A DNA stretch of 64,000 nucleotides from Anthropogastromicrobium aceti. GTDB lineage: Bacteria; Bacillota; Clostridia; Lachnospirales; Lachnospiraceae. Both the position numbers and the translations under genes were made by a program. Below, in pieces: positions 9,414 to 18,007 of the stretch; positions within the stretch are counted from its first letter, which is position 1, and every line of letters begins with the position of its first letter. Location: assembly GCF_025567095.1 (NCBI RefSeq), contig NZ_JAOQJH010000001.1; one strand, 5' to 3'. The notes beneath the pieces were generated by a model. It saw nothing but the letters and a program-made list of their open reading frames with translations. It searched no databases and was not told where the DNA came from.

Positions 9414-10226
9414 ATGAATTTAAAGTTTACAAAAATGCAGGCAACTGGAAATGATTATATCTTTGTAAATTTATTTGACGCAGATGATTTTAAAATATTT
9501 AATGAGACAAATTGGAGTCAGATAGCAATACGTCTTAGTGACCGTCATTTTGGAATAGGTTCTGATGGTTTGATTTTAATTTGTCCATCAGACATCGCTG
9601 ATTGTTATATGCGCATGTTTAATGCTGATGGCTCTGAGGGAGCCATGTGCGGAAATGGAATACGCTGCTTAGGGAAATATGTATATGAACGCGGACTAAT
9701 AAAAAAGCATATCATCTGCGTTGAGACAAAAAGTGGAATACGTACACTTTATCTTGATATTGAAGATGAAATGTATGTTAAATCAGTTTGTGTGGATATG
9801 GGGGTCCCTGTTCTTTCTTCTAGTCTTGAAATTGGTTCTTTTTTTGTAACACCTGTATCAATGGGCAATCCTCATGCGGTATGTTTTGTTCCTAATTCTC
9901 CTTCTGAATATCCGGTTGAAAAGTGGGGACCATTTTTAGAGTGTCATCCACAATTAGGGGAACGCAGTAATGTTGAATTTGTTCAGATAGTTTCTCATAA
10001 TAAGATTTGCCTTCGAATTTGGGAACGAGGTTCTAAAGAAACACTCTCATGCGGAACAGGTGCATGTGCAGCAGCTGTCTGTGCCATACAGCAAAAAGGA
10101 ATGGAAAATAAGGTTTTGGCAGAGGTACCAGGCGGAACATTGACTATTAGCTGGAATGGCAATGGAGAAGCTGTTTTTTTAAGCGGACCAGCAGAGTTTA
10201 TATGTGATGCTTTTGCTGCAAACTGA
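9414..10226 (+). CDS. dapF: Diaminopimelate epimerase
   Basis: Interconverts LL- and meso-diaminopimelate for lysine and peptidoglycan synthesis by a two-cysteine mechanism without cofactor. I choose the ATG at 9414 (270 residues, MNLKFTKMQATGNDYIFVN) because this matches the family start; an ATG five codons earlier is possible and neither has a strong ribosome site. Both catalytic Cys motifs are present: GAMCGNGIRCLGKY near residue 80 and LSCGTGACAAAVC near residue 220. It is the first plus-strand gene, and its upstream 300 bases are non-coding. Confidence 0.96.
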   Translation: MNLKFTKMQATGNDYIFVNLFDADDFKIFNETNWSQIAIRLSDRHFGIGSDGLILICPSDIADCYMRMFNADGSEGAMCGNGIRCLGKYVYERGLIKKHIICVETKSGIRTLYLDIEDEMYVKSVCVDMGVPVLSSSLEIGSFFVTPVSMGNPHAVCFVPNSPSEYPVEKWGPFLECHPQLGERSNVEFVQIVSHNKICLRIWERGSKETLSCGTGACAAAVCAIQQKGMENKVLAEVPGGTLTISWNGNGEAVFLSGPAEFICDAFAAN

Positions 10227-10298
10227 ATATGATATTGCAGATATTGGCTGAATATGTTAAGATAAGTCAGATGCAAAAAAACAGGAGGAATGACATAA

Positions 10299-10919
10299 AT
10301 GCTTACTTTAAAAAATACATCTGTTATGAATTTTGAAAATGCCATCCGCGGAGCCAGAAATCCCTTAAACAGCTGGGGCCGTATGGACAGCCATACCGAG
10401 CCTGACGGCAGCTTTGTTTTTGGACCAAATGATCTTGATCTGGCAATGCGTCTTGCAAAGGCAGGTTCTGACCATAGAAAATATCTGCGTATGGTTTTTG
10501 TCAGCGTAGATGTAACTGCACCACTTTACTGGTGGAAGGAATATGATACATATAAGGTAGCTACTGTTGCTAACTCAACAAGTACTATGCATAAAATCCA
10601 CAGCAAACCATTCTCAATGGATGACTTCTCCTGCGATCATATGACAGACGGTACAAAAAAATTTATGGAAACAGTTGTTGCCGAGCTTGAAAACATCCGT
10701 CTTCGTTTTAAGGAGACAAAATCAAAGGATGACTGGTATGATATGATCCAGCTTCTTCCAAGTAGCTATAACCAGATGCGCACCTGCACATTTAATTATG
10801 AGACATTAATCAATATCTATCGTGCAAGAAAGAATCATAAGCTGGCAGAGTGGCACACATTCTGTGATTGGATTGAAACACTTCCATATGCAGAACAGCT
10901 TATAACATTTGAGCCTTAA
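10299..10919 (+). CDS. ThyX-like protein of unknown activity
   Basis: A 206-residue protein with an excellent AGGAGG site (10283-10288). The layout resembles flavin-dependent thymidylate synthase (ThyX): a central SVDVTAPLYWWKEYDTY segment followed by ANSTSTMHKIH, where ThyX has its arginine-rich RHRx7S motif, and a C-terminal SYNQMRTCTFNYETLINIY helix followed by NHKLAEWHTFCDWI. The canonical RHR is absent, so the fold assignment is my inference from pattern resemblance. It converges on dut, another dTMP-pathway gene, sharing a terminator with it. It could equally be a relative with a different reaction. Confidence 0.5.
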   Translation: MLTLKNTSVMNFENAIRGARNPLNSWGRMDSHTEPDGSFVFGPNDLDLAMRLAKAGSDHRKYLRMVFVSVDVTAPLYWWKEYDTYKVATVANSTSTMHKIHSKPFSMDDFSCDHMTDGTKKFMETVVAELENIRLRFKETKSKDDWYDMIQLLPSSYNQMRTCTFNYETLINIYRARKNHKLAEWHTFCDWIETLPYAEQLITFEP

Positions 10920-10943
10920 ATGAGCCTTAAAATGGCTGTTATT

Positions 10944-10981
10944 AAAAAAGCGCCTCACGTTTTTGTGAGACGCCTTTTTTT
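10944..10981. terminator. Bidirectional terminator between the ThyX-like gene and dut
   Basis: Stem GCGCCTCAC / GTGAGACGC with a TTTT loop, flanked by an A-run on the left and a T-run on the right, so it can serve both converging genes. Confidence 0.85.
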
Positions 10982-10998
10982 AGATTTTTGTGCAGCAA

Positions 10999-11433
10999 TT
11001 ACTGCTTTCCGGTTGTTCCAAAACCGCCGCGGTCACAGCCTTCTAAATGCTCCACTTCTTCAAATTGAAGTGCTGGCTGATGTGCCATAATACGAAACTG
11101 GCAAATTCTGTCATTTACGTGAATACATGTGTCGCGTACCGCCATCACAGGTACTTTCCATTCGTCATGATCACCGCAGTAGCTTTCATCAATCACACCC
11201 ATATGATTTGTCTGGATGAGGCCGAAATTCTTAAATGTACTGCTTCTTGGAACAACATGTGCCTCGTAGCCCTTTGGAAGCTGCACTGCAATACCAAGAG
11301 AAATAAGACGAGCCTCTCCGGCCTTCATATTTACTTCCTCTGCGCTTCTTAAATCAATCCAATCAGATTTTCCGTCGATGAAACGGAGTTTTTCAATTTT
11401 GTCACTCAAATAGCGAATTTTTAATGTTTCCAT
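10999..11433 (-). CDS. dut: dUTP diphosphatase
   Basis: Hydrolyses dUTP to dUMP, keeping uracil out of DNA and supplying dTMP synthesis. The 144 residues carry the trimeric dUTPase motifs: AGEARLISLGIAVQLP, VVPRSSTFKNFGL with the phosphate-binding Ser, GVIDESYCGDHDEW with the catalytic Asp, DRICQFRIM, and the C-terminal arm GGFGTTGK. The start has a GAGGT site. It follows glyA by 24 bases on the same strand and may be co-transcribed. Confidence 0.96.
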   Translation of the reverse strand: METLKIRYLSDKIEKLRFIDGKSDWIDLRSAEEVNMKAGEARLISLGIAVQLPKGYEAHVVPRSSTFKNFGLIQTNHMGVIDESYCGDHDEWKVPVMAVRDTCIHVNDRICQFRIMAHQPALQFEEVEHLEGCDRGGFGTTGKQ

Positions 11434-11457
11434 GATACCTCATTACTAAAATTACAA

Positions 11458-12699
11458 TTATTCGTATAACGGATATTTGTCAGTCAGGCTCTTAACAAGT
11501 GCCATTGCTTCTTCTTTGTTTTTCTCCATATCGTCGATAACAAGAGAGATTGCCTGTGCGACAACATCCATATCAGCTGTATTAAAGCCTCTGGTAGTAA
11601 CAGCGGCTGTTCCAAGACGGATACCACTTGTCGTAAATGCAGACTGTGGGTCATTCGGTACGGTGTTCTTATTGCATGTAATGTTGGCAGCATCAAGCAT
11701 CTTTTCAGCCTGCTTTCCAGTTACACCCTTATTTATCAGATTTACGAGCATTAGATGATTATCTGTTCCGCCTGATACAAGCTCAAAGCCACGATTCATA
11801 AGGCCAGAAGCAAGTGCCTGCGCATTATCAATAATTCCCTGTGCATAAAGCTTGAATGACGGATCAAGTGCTTCCTTAAAGCAAACAGCCTTTCCTGCGA
11901 TAACATGCATAAGCGGTCCGCCCTGAATGCCTGGGAAAATTGCCTTATTAAAGTTGTACTTTTTGTTAACCTCGTTGCTGCACATGATCATGCCGCCTCG
12001 CGGTCCGCGAAGTGTCTTATGAGTGGTTGTAGTAGTTACATGTGCGTAAGGAATTGGACTTTCATGAAGTCCAGCTGCGACAAGACCTGCGATATGTGCC
12101 ATATCAACCATTAAAACTGCGCCTACTTCATCTGCGATCTCACGGAAGCGCTTAAAGTCGATCTTTCTTGCGTAGGCAGAGGCACCGGCTACGATCATCT
12201 TTGGCTTGCACTCAAGTGCAATACGGCGAACTTCGTCATAATCAATAAAGCCATCTGCATTAATTCCATAAGGAACAGCGTGAAAGTACTTTCCTGACAT
12301 GTTTACCGGGCTTCCATGTGTAAGATGACCACCCATGTCGAGGCTCATGCCCATAAAGGTATCACCAGGATTTAATACGGCAAAAAAGACTGCCATATTT
12401 GCCTGTGCTCCAGAGTGCGGCTGCACATTGACATACTCACAACCAAAAAGTTTCTTTGCGCGCTCTCTTGCTAACTCCTCTACTACGTCAACATATTCGC
12501 ATCCGCCATAATAGCGTTTTCCCGGATAACCCTCTGCATATTTGTTTGTCAGAACGCTGCCCATTGCTGCCATAACGGCCTTGCTTACAAGATTTTCAGA
12601 GGCAATCAGCTCAATATGGGTACGCTGTCTTGTTAGCTCATCCGACATTGCCTGTGCCAATTCAGGGTCATACTTTTCTACTTCCTCAAATCCTAACAT
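11458..12699 (-). CDS. glyA: Serine hydroxymethyltransferase
   Basis: PLP enzyme that converts serine and THF to glycine and 5,10-methylene-THF, the main one-carbon source for purine and dTMP synthesis. The 413 residues include ELIASENLVSKAV, YAEGYPGKRYYGGCEYVD, MVDMAHIAGLVAAG and the PLP-lysine segment VTTTTHKTLRGPRGGM. AGGAGG precedes the ATG by about 8 bases and overlaps the end of the upstream YgiQ gene, so the two are coupled. Neighbours folD and the cyclodeaminase act on the same folate pool. Confidence 0.98.
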   Translation of the reverse strand: MLGFEEVEKYDPELAQAMSDELTRQRTHIELIASENLVSKAVMAAMGSVLTNKYAEGYPGKRYYGGCEYVDVVEELARERAKKLFGCEYVNVQPHSGAQANMAVFFAVLNPGDTFMGMSLDMGGHLTHGSPVNMSGKYFHAVPYGINADGFIDYDEVRRIALECKPKMIVAGASAYARKIDFKRFREIADEVGAVLMVDMAHIAGLVAAGLHESPIPYAHVTTTTTHKTLRGPRGGMIMCSNEVNKKYNFNKAIFPGIQGGPLMHVIAGKAVCFKEALDPSFKLYAQGIIDNAQALASGLMNRGFELVSGGTDNHLMLVNLINKGVTGKQAEKMLDAANITCNKNTVPNDPQSAFTTSGIRLGTAAVTTRGFNTADMDVVAQAISLVIDDMEKNKEEAMALVKSLTDKYPLYE

Positions 12700-12701
12700 G
12701 T

Positions 12702-14612
12702 TTACTTCCTCCTTTTGCCCGCAGAATATCTGCCTTTGCTGTCACTACGATGTTGTCTTGTATTGCTGCTGTCATTGTGTTTCTTTGCATACTGCGTATT
12801 TGTATTTCTGCCCTGTTTGATATTTCTTGGTGCAATCAGACATTCCTTGCCAAAACCAATCAAATCCTGACGGCCACACTTTATAAGCGCCTCTTTTACC
12901 AGATCATAAAGCTTTGGATCACGGTATTGGATAAGCGCACGCTGCATGGCTTTTTCATGAGGATCCTTTGGAATATAAACAGACTCTCCTGTACGCGGAT
13001 CAATGCCTGTGTAATACATGCAGGTTGAAATCGTGGACGGTGTCGGATAAAAATCCTGAACCTGTTCCGGCATGTAGCCTAAATCACGCAGATGCTCTGC
13101 CATCTCCACCGCATCCGTAAGCTGGGAGCCTGGATGAGATGACATTAAATAAGGAACCAGATATTGCTTGAGTCCAAGCTTTTCATTCATTGCTTTGTAG
13201 CGCTGTGTAAAACGCTTGTAGACGGCATTTTCTGGTTTACCCATATATTTTAAAACGCGGTCAGAAACATGCTCCGGGGCAACCTTAAGCTGTCCACTGA
13301 CATGATACTGGCAAAGCTCCTTAAGGAAAGCATCGCTTTTATCTGCCAATACATAATCAAAACGAATACCTGAGCGGATAAAAACTTTCTTTACTTTTGG
13401 AAGAGCGCGCAGTTTTCGAAGAAGCTGGATATAATCCTGATGGTCAACTGTAAGGTTTTTACACGGTGACGGGAATAAGCACTGCTTTCCCGTGCAGACA
13501 CCTTTAGTCAGCTGTTTTTGACAGGCCGGATGACGGAAGTTTGCCGTTGGGCCTCCTACATCGTGTATATATCCTTTAAAATCTTTTTCCTGTGTCATCA
13601 GTTTTGCTTCGCGAATCAATGATTCATGACTTCTTGTCTGAATGATTCGTCCCTGATGAAATGTAAGAGCGCAGAAACTGCAGCCGCCAAAGCAGCCGCG
13701 ATTGCTGCAAAGTGAAAATTTAATTTCTGAGATGGCCGGCACACCGCCTAGCGCCTCGTAAGACGGATGATACGTTCTCATATAAGGAAGCTCATACACG
13801 TCATCCATCTCCTGTGTTGTAAGCGGATAGGCAGGTGGATTTTGAATGACATAAAGATGTGATCCGTATGGCTCAGCAAGCTGTTTTGCCGTAAATGGAT
13901 CAGTATTGCAGTACTGCTTATAAAAGCTGGCTGCATATTGTTTCTTATCTTTTGTCAGCTCATCATATGTCGGAAGCACTAAGGCATCCGGCACACGGTC
14001 AAGTGAACGCACCTTACATACAGTTCCGCGTATAAAGGTAATTTCACTTACAGGCAGACCACTGTTTAATGCATCTGCAATCTCGACAATGGAATGCTCT
14101 CCCATTCCATACGAGATGATATCCGCCTGTGCTTCTATCAAAATAGAACGCTTTAACTTATCTGACCAATAGTCATAATGTGCCAGACGGCGAAGAGATG
14201 CTTCGATTCCGCCTAAAATAATTGGACTGTCTGGAAAATTACGGCGTATATAATTTCCATAAACAACATCTGCATAATCTGGGCGTTTTCCAATCACACC
14301 ACCTGGAGTGTATGCATCCATCTGACGTCTTTTTTTAGAAACAGAATAGTGGTTTACCATAGAATCCATATTTCCAGAGGACACTAAAAAACCAAGGCGC
14401 GGTTTGCCAAACTCATGAATTGCATTATCGTCACGCCAGTCAGGCTGCGGTAATATAGCAACTTTATAGCCGTGAGATTCCAGAATACGACTTATTATGG
14501 CATGTCCAAAGGATGGATGATCTACATAGGCATCACCTGTCACATAGACAAAATCTGGCTGTTCCCAGCCAAGCCGCTGCATTTCACGGCGATTAATCGG
14601 CAGAAAGCCCAT
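12702..14612 (-). CDS. YgiQ family radical SAM protein
   Basis: A 636-residue radical SAM enzyme whose reaction is unknown. The cluster motif CSNRGCFGGCSFCAL near residue 310 supplies the CxxxCxxC ligands, preceded by a B12-binding-like N-terminal domain (YVTGDAYVDHPSFGHAI) and followed by KVFIRSGIRFDYVL and VAPEHVSDRVLKYMGKP, all typical of YgiQ. The C-terminal 40 residues are basic and low in complexity (KGRYSAGKRRK). The start is fixed by AAAGGAGGAAAAAATG inside the end of folD, a 20-base overlap that implies translational coupling. Confidence 0.93.
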   Translation of the reverse strand: MGFLPINRREMQRLGWEQPDFVYVTGDAYVDHPSFGHAIISRILESHGYKVAILPQPDWRDDNAIHEFGKPRLGFLVSSGNMDSMVNHYSVSKKRRQMDAYTPGGVIGKRPDYADVVYGNYIRRNFPDSPIILGGIEASLRRLAHYDYWSDKLKRSILIEAQADIISYGMGEHSIVEIADALNSGLPVSEITFIRGTVCKVRSLDRVPDALVLPTYDELTKDKKQYAASFYKQYCNTDPFTAKQLAEPYGSHLYVIQNPPAYPLTTQEMDDVYELPYMRTYHPSYEALGGVPAISEIKFSLCSNRGCFGGCSFCALTFHQGRIIQTRSHESLIREAKLMTQEKDFKGYIHDVGGPTANFRHPACQKQLTKGVCTGKQCLFPSPCKNLTVDHQDYIQLLRKLRALPKVKKVFIRSGIRFDYVLADKSDAFLKELCQYHVSGQLKVAPEHVSDRVLKYMGKPENAVYKRFTQRYKAMNEKLGLKQYLVPYLMSSHPGSQLTDAVEMAEHLRDLGYMPEQVQDFYPTPSTISTCMYYTGIDPRTGESVYIPKDPHEKAMQRALIQYRDPKLYDLVKEALIKCGRQDLIGFGKECLIAPRNIKQGRNTNTQYAKKHNDSSNTRQHRSDSKGRYSAGKRRK

Positions 14613-15471
14613 TTTTTCCTCCTTTGCTGTTTAAAGCACGGCGTCCTTTTGCCGCCTCCAATACATGCTTTGCTAAAACTGCTGTCGTTACGGCACCTAC
14701 ACCGCCCGGAACTGGCGTTGCCATAAATACCTTATCTTCAATCTGTCCAAAGTTTACGTCGCCGCAAAGCATTCCATTTTCATCTACATTAATTCCTACA
14801 TCAATAACAATTGTTTTTTCTGAAACAAAACGCTCATCTACCAATTTTGCTTTGCCAATCGCCGTTACGAGAATGTCGGCTTCACGGCATACCTCTGGCA
14901 GTGAAGCTGTGCGGGAATGACAAATTGTTACTGTCGCATTTTCGTTTAATAAGAGCATAGATAGCGGTTTTCCTACTACAAGACTTCGTCCAAGTACAAC
15001 TGCTCGTTTTCCCTGCGGCTCAATGCCATAAAAATGGAGAATTTCCATGACAGCCTGCGCAGTACACGGAGCAAATGCGTGTTTATCTCCTGAAAACAGC
15101 TTTCCAAGCGCTGCACTAGATATACCATCTACATCCTTTTCAGGAGCAATTGATTCAACAATCTGTGACTCATTAAGCTGTGCCGGAAGCGGACGAAACA
15201 GTAAAATGCCATCGATCGTTGGATCATCATTTATGGCAGCAAATTCTGCTGAAAAATCATCCATTGAAATGTCTGCCGGAAATACAAACAGTTTTGTCTC
15301 TATTCCAACACCGCTCATTCGCTTGAGGGCACTTCTCTCATAGGAAAGATCCTCTTGTTTTTCACCTACACGAACAATGGCAAGACAAGGCTTTGTCTCA
15401 CACCCTTCTAGTTCCTTTTTTATCTCATCGCGGATCGCTGCTGCGACCGGCGCACCTTTTAAGATTTGCAT
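14593..15471 (-). CDS. folD: Bifunctional methylene-THF dehydrogenase/methenyl-THF cyclohydrolase
   Basis: Interconverts methylene-, methenyl- and formyl-THF. I use the ATG at 15471 (292 residues), about 10 bases after AAGGAAG; an in-frame GTG two codons earlier is too close to that site. Visible motifs: the catalytic SYERSALKRMSGVG with Tyr and Lys, LLFRPLPAQL, KDVDGISSAALGKLF, GRSLVVGKPLSMLLL and the C-terminal ATPVPGGVGAVTTAVL. It lies between the cyclodeaminase-family gene and ygiQ, forming a folate cluster with glyA and purH. Confidence 0.97.
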   Translation of the reverse strand: MQILKGAPVAAAIRDEIKKELEGCETKPCLAIVRVGEKQEDLSYERSALKRMSGVGIETKLFVFPADISMDDFSAEFAAINDDPTIDGILLFRPLPAQLNESQIVESIAPEKDVDGISSAALGKLFSGDKHAFAPCTAQAVMEILHFYGIEPQGKRAVVLGRSLVVGKPLSMLLLNENATVTICHSRTASLPEVCREADILVTAIGKAKLVDERFVSEKTIVIDVGINVDENGMLCGDVNFGQIEDKVFMATPVPGGVGAVTTAVLAKHVLEAAKGRRALNSKGGKNGLSAD

Positions 15472-15498
15472 AGACACACTTCCTTTTTTAATTTATTC

Positions 15499-16110
15499 TT
15501 ATGACATAAGCTGACTGATGCTATCATGAAACTTCATTGTTTGGGAAAGAAGCATTTTAGCTTCTTCATTAAGCTTTTGCGCTATTTCAGTGTTTTTCAT
15601 CAGCCCCGTGTTTGCACCGACATTTATAAAGCCGCCATTGGCAGAGGCTGCAAGAAGAGCTGCTCCTGTTACAACATCACTTAAAATCAGTTTCGAACAT
15701 TTTCCCGAAAGCTCATCCAAAAGTGTCATGGCATAAGCAGAATTTTTTAAAATTTTCATAGGAGTAAGACTGGCCTGATGCAGTGCTTTCTCCAAAACCT
15801 CATCTTTTTTTGCTTTTTGCTCTGGTGTATCCTTTGGCAGTCCATACGCTTTTGAAAGCGGAAGAAAGCCTTGAGCATCCTCATTTATACAGCTAAGAAG
15901 TGTGTCCCTGCATACTGCTAACTCACCCTCAATCCTTTTGATATCCTGTTCATAGCAGGCATACTTTTTCTTTCCATGGGTCAGTGCGCAAGCCATCATT
16001 CCTAAGGCACATCCATAAGAACCTGTGCAGGCGCTTGCACCGCCGCCGCCCGGTACTGGTTCTTTTCCAGAAAGCGCCGCTGCAAACTCTTTTAAACTCA
16101 AATTTTCCAT
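15499..16110 (-). CDS. fchA: Cyclodeaminase/cyclohydrolase family protein (FchA type)
   Basis: All-helical 203-residue protein of the formiminotransferase-cyclodeaminase superfamily. In clostridia such proteins act as methenyl-THF cyclohydrolase or formimino-THF cyclodeaminase; which applies here cannot be told from sequence. The N-terminus has KEPVPGGGGASACTGSYGCA, the glycine-rich folate-binding loop, and the rest is Ala-rich helices including DVVTGAALLAASANGGF. The start has AAAGGA 12 bases upstream. It sits 27 bases before folD, so a role in the same one-carbon route is likely. Confidence 0.88.
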   Translation of the reverse strand: MENLSLKEFAAALSGKEPVPGGGGASACTGSYGCALGMMACALTHGKKKYACYEQDIKRIEGELAVCRDTLLSCINEDAQGFLPLSKAYGLPKDTPEQKAKKDEVLEKALHQASLTPMKILKNSAYAMTLLDELSGKCSKLILSDVVTGAALLAASANGGFINVGANTGLMKNTEIAQKLNEEAKMLLSQTMKFHDSISQLMS

Positions 16111-16131
16111 ACGTTACTTGTTCCTTTACAG

Positions 16132-16165
16132 AAAGGAGATGCTGCTGTTTCGCAGCACCTCCTTT
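16132..16165. terminator. Hairpin between purH and the cyclodeaminase gene
   Basis: AAAGGAG-TGCTGC pairs with GCAGCA-CTCCTTT around a TGTTTC loop. No clean U-run follows on the minus strand, so it may only partly terminate purH transcripts or stabilise the purH end. Confidence 0.5.
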
Positions 16166-16186
16166 GGTACTTTTATTATTTCATTT

Positions 16187-17752
16187 TTAGTGCTTAAAGT
16201 GTCTCATTCCTGTAAACACCATTGCAATTCCATATTCATTGCACTTGTCGATGCAGTCCTTATCACGAATAGATCCGCCTGGCTGAATAATTGCAGTAAT
16301 GCCTGCCTTATGAGCAGCCTCTACATTATCAGCAAATGGGAAATATGCATCAGATGCCAATACAGCACCCTTTGTTGCATCTGGTCCGATCAGCTCATTT
16401 GCATGCTCGAAGCACTGCTCAATCGCCCATACACGATTTACCTGACCAGGTCCGATACCGACAGTCTGAAGATCCTTTGCAACTGCAATACCATTTGACT
16501 TAACAAACTTAACAACCTTCCATGCAAAGAGCAGATCTTCCATCTCCTTTTCAGTCGGTGCCTTTTCTGTTACTACCTTAACATCTCCGTCAAGAAGCTT
16601 GCTGTCGATGTTCTGAACAATCAGTCCGCCATTTACCTTCTTTAAATCAAGTGCCTCTGCTGGCTGCTTTTCACTGATATCTGCAAGCTCAAGAACACGG
16701 ACATTTCTCATAGAACCATCCTTCTTGAAGCTTAACATCTTCAGTGCGCCCTCTGTATAAGACGGTGCAACAATTACCTCAAGGAACATTGACTTCATAT
16801 CTTTTGCAATGGTCTCATTGATTTCGCGATTTGAAACAACAATACCACCATAAATAGATACCTTATCAGCTGCAAATGCCTTCTTCCATGCTTCCTCAAT
16901 AGTATCAGCACTTCCAACACCACATGGATTTCCATGCTTGCATGCAACAACAGTTGGCTCTGTAAACTCCTTAAGAAGCTCTAATGCACCATTTGTATCA
17001 TTGATGTTATTAAAGGAAAGAGACTTTCCATTTAACTGCTTTGCATCAACCAAAGAACCCTTCTTCTTGCCGATTTCGCGGTAGAAAGCAGCCTTCTGAT
17101 GCGGGTTTTCACCATAACGCATATCCTCAACCTTTTCAAAGGTCATAGTCAGCGTCTCTGGCAGACTGTGATCACCGCGCTCCTTCTTTAAATAATCTGC
17201 AATCATTGTGTCATAACTGGAGGTATGCATAAATACCTTCTGCATCAGATAAAACTTTGTATCAAGACTTACCTGTCCGTCTGCCTTAAGCTCTGCAAGA
17301 ATCTTCTCATAATCAGATGGATCTGTCACAACAGCAACATCCTGATAGTTCTTAGCAGCAGCACGCAGCATGGTTGGTCCGCCGATATCGATGTTTTCAA
17401 CAGCCTCTGCTCTTGTTACGCCATCCTTTAAAATAGTAGCCTTGAATGGATACAGATTTACAATTACCAGATCAATTGGCTCAATACCTAACTCCTTAAG
17501 CTGCTTCATATGCTCTGGGTTTGAACGCATTGCCAATAATCCAGCATGTACAACTGGGTGCAATGTCTTTACTCTGCCATCGAGGCATTCTGGGAAGCCT
17601 GTAAGTTCGGAGATCTCCATCGCCTTTACGCCAGCCTCTGCTAACTTCTTATAGGTTCCTCCTGTTGAAATAAGTTCGATCCCAAGCGCCTCTAGCTCTT
17701 TGGCAAGTTCTACTACGCCTGTTTTGTCTGATACACTGATTAATGCTCTCAT
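16187..17752 (-). CDS. purH: Bifunctional AICAR transformylase/IMP cyclohydrolase
   Basis: Last two steps of IMP synthesis; the first uses 10-formyl-THF. The ATG at 17752, preceded by AAGGAGAGGACA, gives 521 residues starting MRALISVSDKTG; the longer frame upstream is not protein-like. The N-terminal MGS-like IMPCH domain has STGGTYKKLAEAG and LDGRVKTLHPVVHAGLLA. The C-terminal AICAR transformylase has MRYGENPHQKAAF, the catalytic Lys-His in VACKHGNPCG, and SDAYFPFADNVEAA. It leads the folate block and links it to the purE-M-N-D genes at 19753-23329. Confidence 0.97.
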   Translation of the reverse strand: MRALISVSDKTGVVELAKELEALGIELISTGGTYKKLAEAGVKAMEISELTGFPECLDGRVKTLHPVVHAGLLAMRSNPEHMKQLKELGIEPIDLVIVNLYPFKATILKDGVTRAEAVENIDIGGPTMLRAAAKNYQDVAVVTDPSDYEKILAELKADGQVSLDTKFYLMQKVFMHTSSYDTMIADYLKKERGDHSLPETLTMTFEKVEDMRYGENPHQKAAFYREIGKKKGSLVDAKQLNGKSLSFNNINDTNGALELLKEFTEPTVVACKHGNPCGVGSADTIEEAWKKAFAADKVSIYGGIVVSNREINETIAKDMKSMFLEVIVAPSYTEGALKMLSFKKDGSMRNVRVLELADISEKQPAEALDLKKVNGGLIVQNIDSKLLDGDVKVVTEKAPTEKEMEDLLFAWKVVKFVKSNGIAVAKDLQTVGIGPGQVNRVWAIEQCFEHANELIGPDATKGAVLASDAYFPFADNVEAAHKAGITAIIQPGGSIRDKDCIDKCNEYGIAMVFTGMRHFKH

Positions 17753-17825
17753 TGTCCTCTCCTTCGTTTCAACTGCATATTCGATTATTTTATTCCTAGC
17801 GGCATTTTTTGCCTGCAACAAATTT

Positions 17826-17854
17826 ATTATTACACAAATCTTCATAGAATGCAA
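17826..17854 (-). promoter_or_regulatory. Possible promoter for purH
   Basis: Minus strand -35 TTGCAT (17849-17854) and -10 TAATAA(T) (17826-17832), spacer 16-17, about 75 bases before the purH start. The 17753-18007 interval otherwise holds only this and the terminator at 17926-17977. Confidence 0.45.
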
Positions 17855-17925
17855 GTATAAAAGAATCCAAAAAGTTTCAGAAAGAAGATTACTTTCAGTA
17901 AATTTTGTACTGCTTTAAATAGTTA

Positions 17926-17977
17926 CAAAAAAAAGAAGGAATTTCGCCTGCCAATTGGTTTGCTTAATTCCTTCTTA
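17926..17977 (-). terminator. Strong terminator after the 18008 gene
   Basis: Minus strand stem AAGAAGGAATT / AATTCCTTCTT with a 22-base loop, followed by eight T residues. It isolates the membrane-anchored protein gene from purH. Confidence 0.9.
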
Positions 17978-18007
17978 ATATCAAATTAGTATTAAAATTT
18001 ATTAGAA

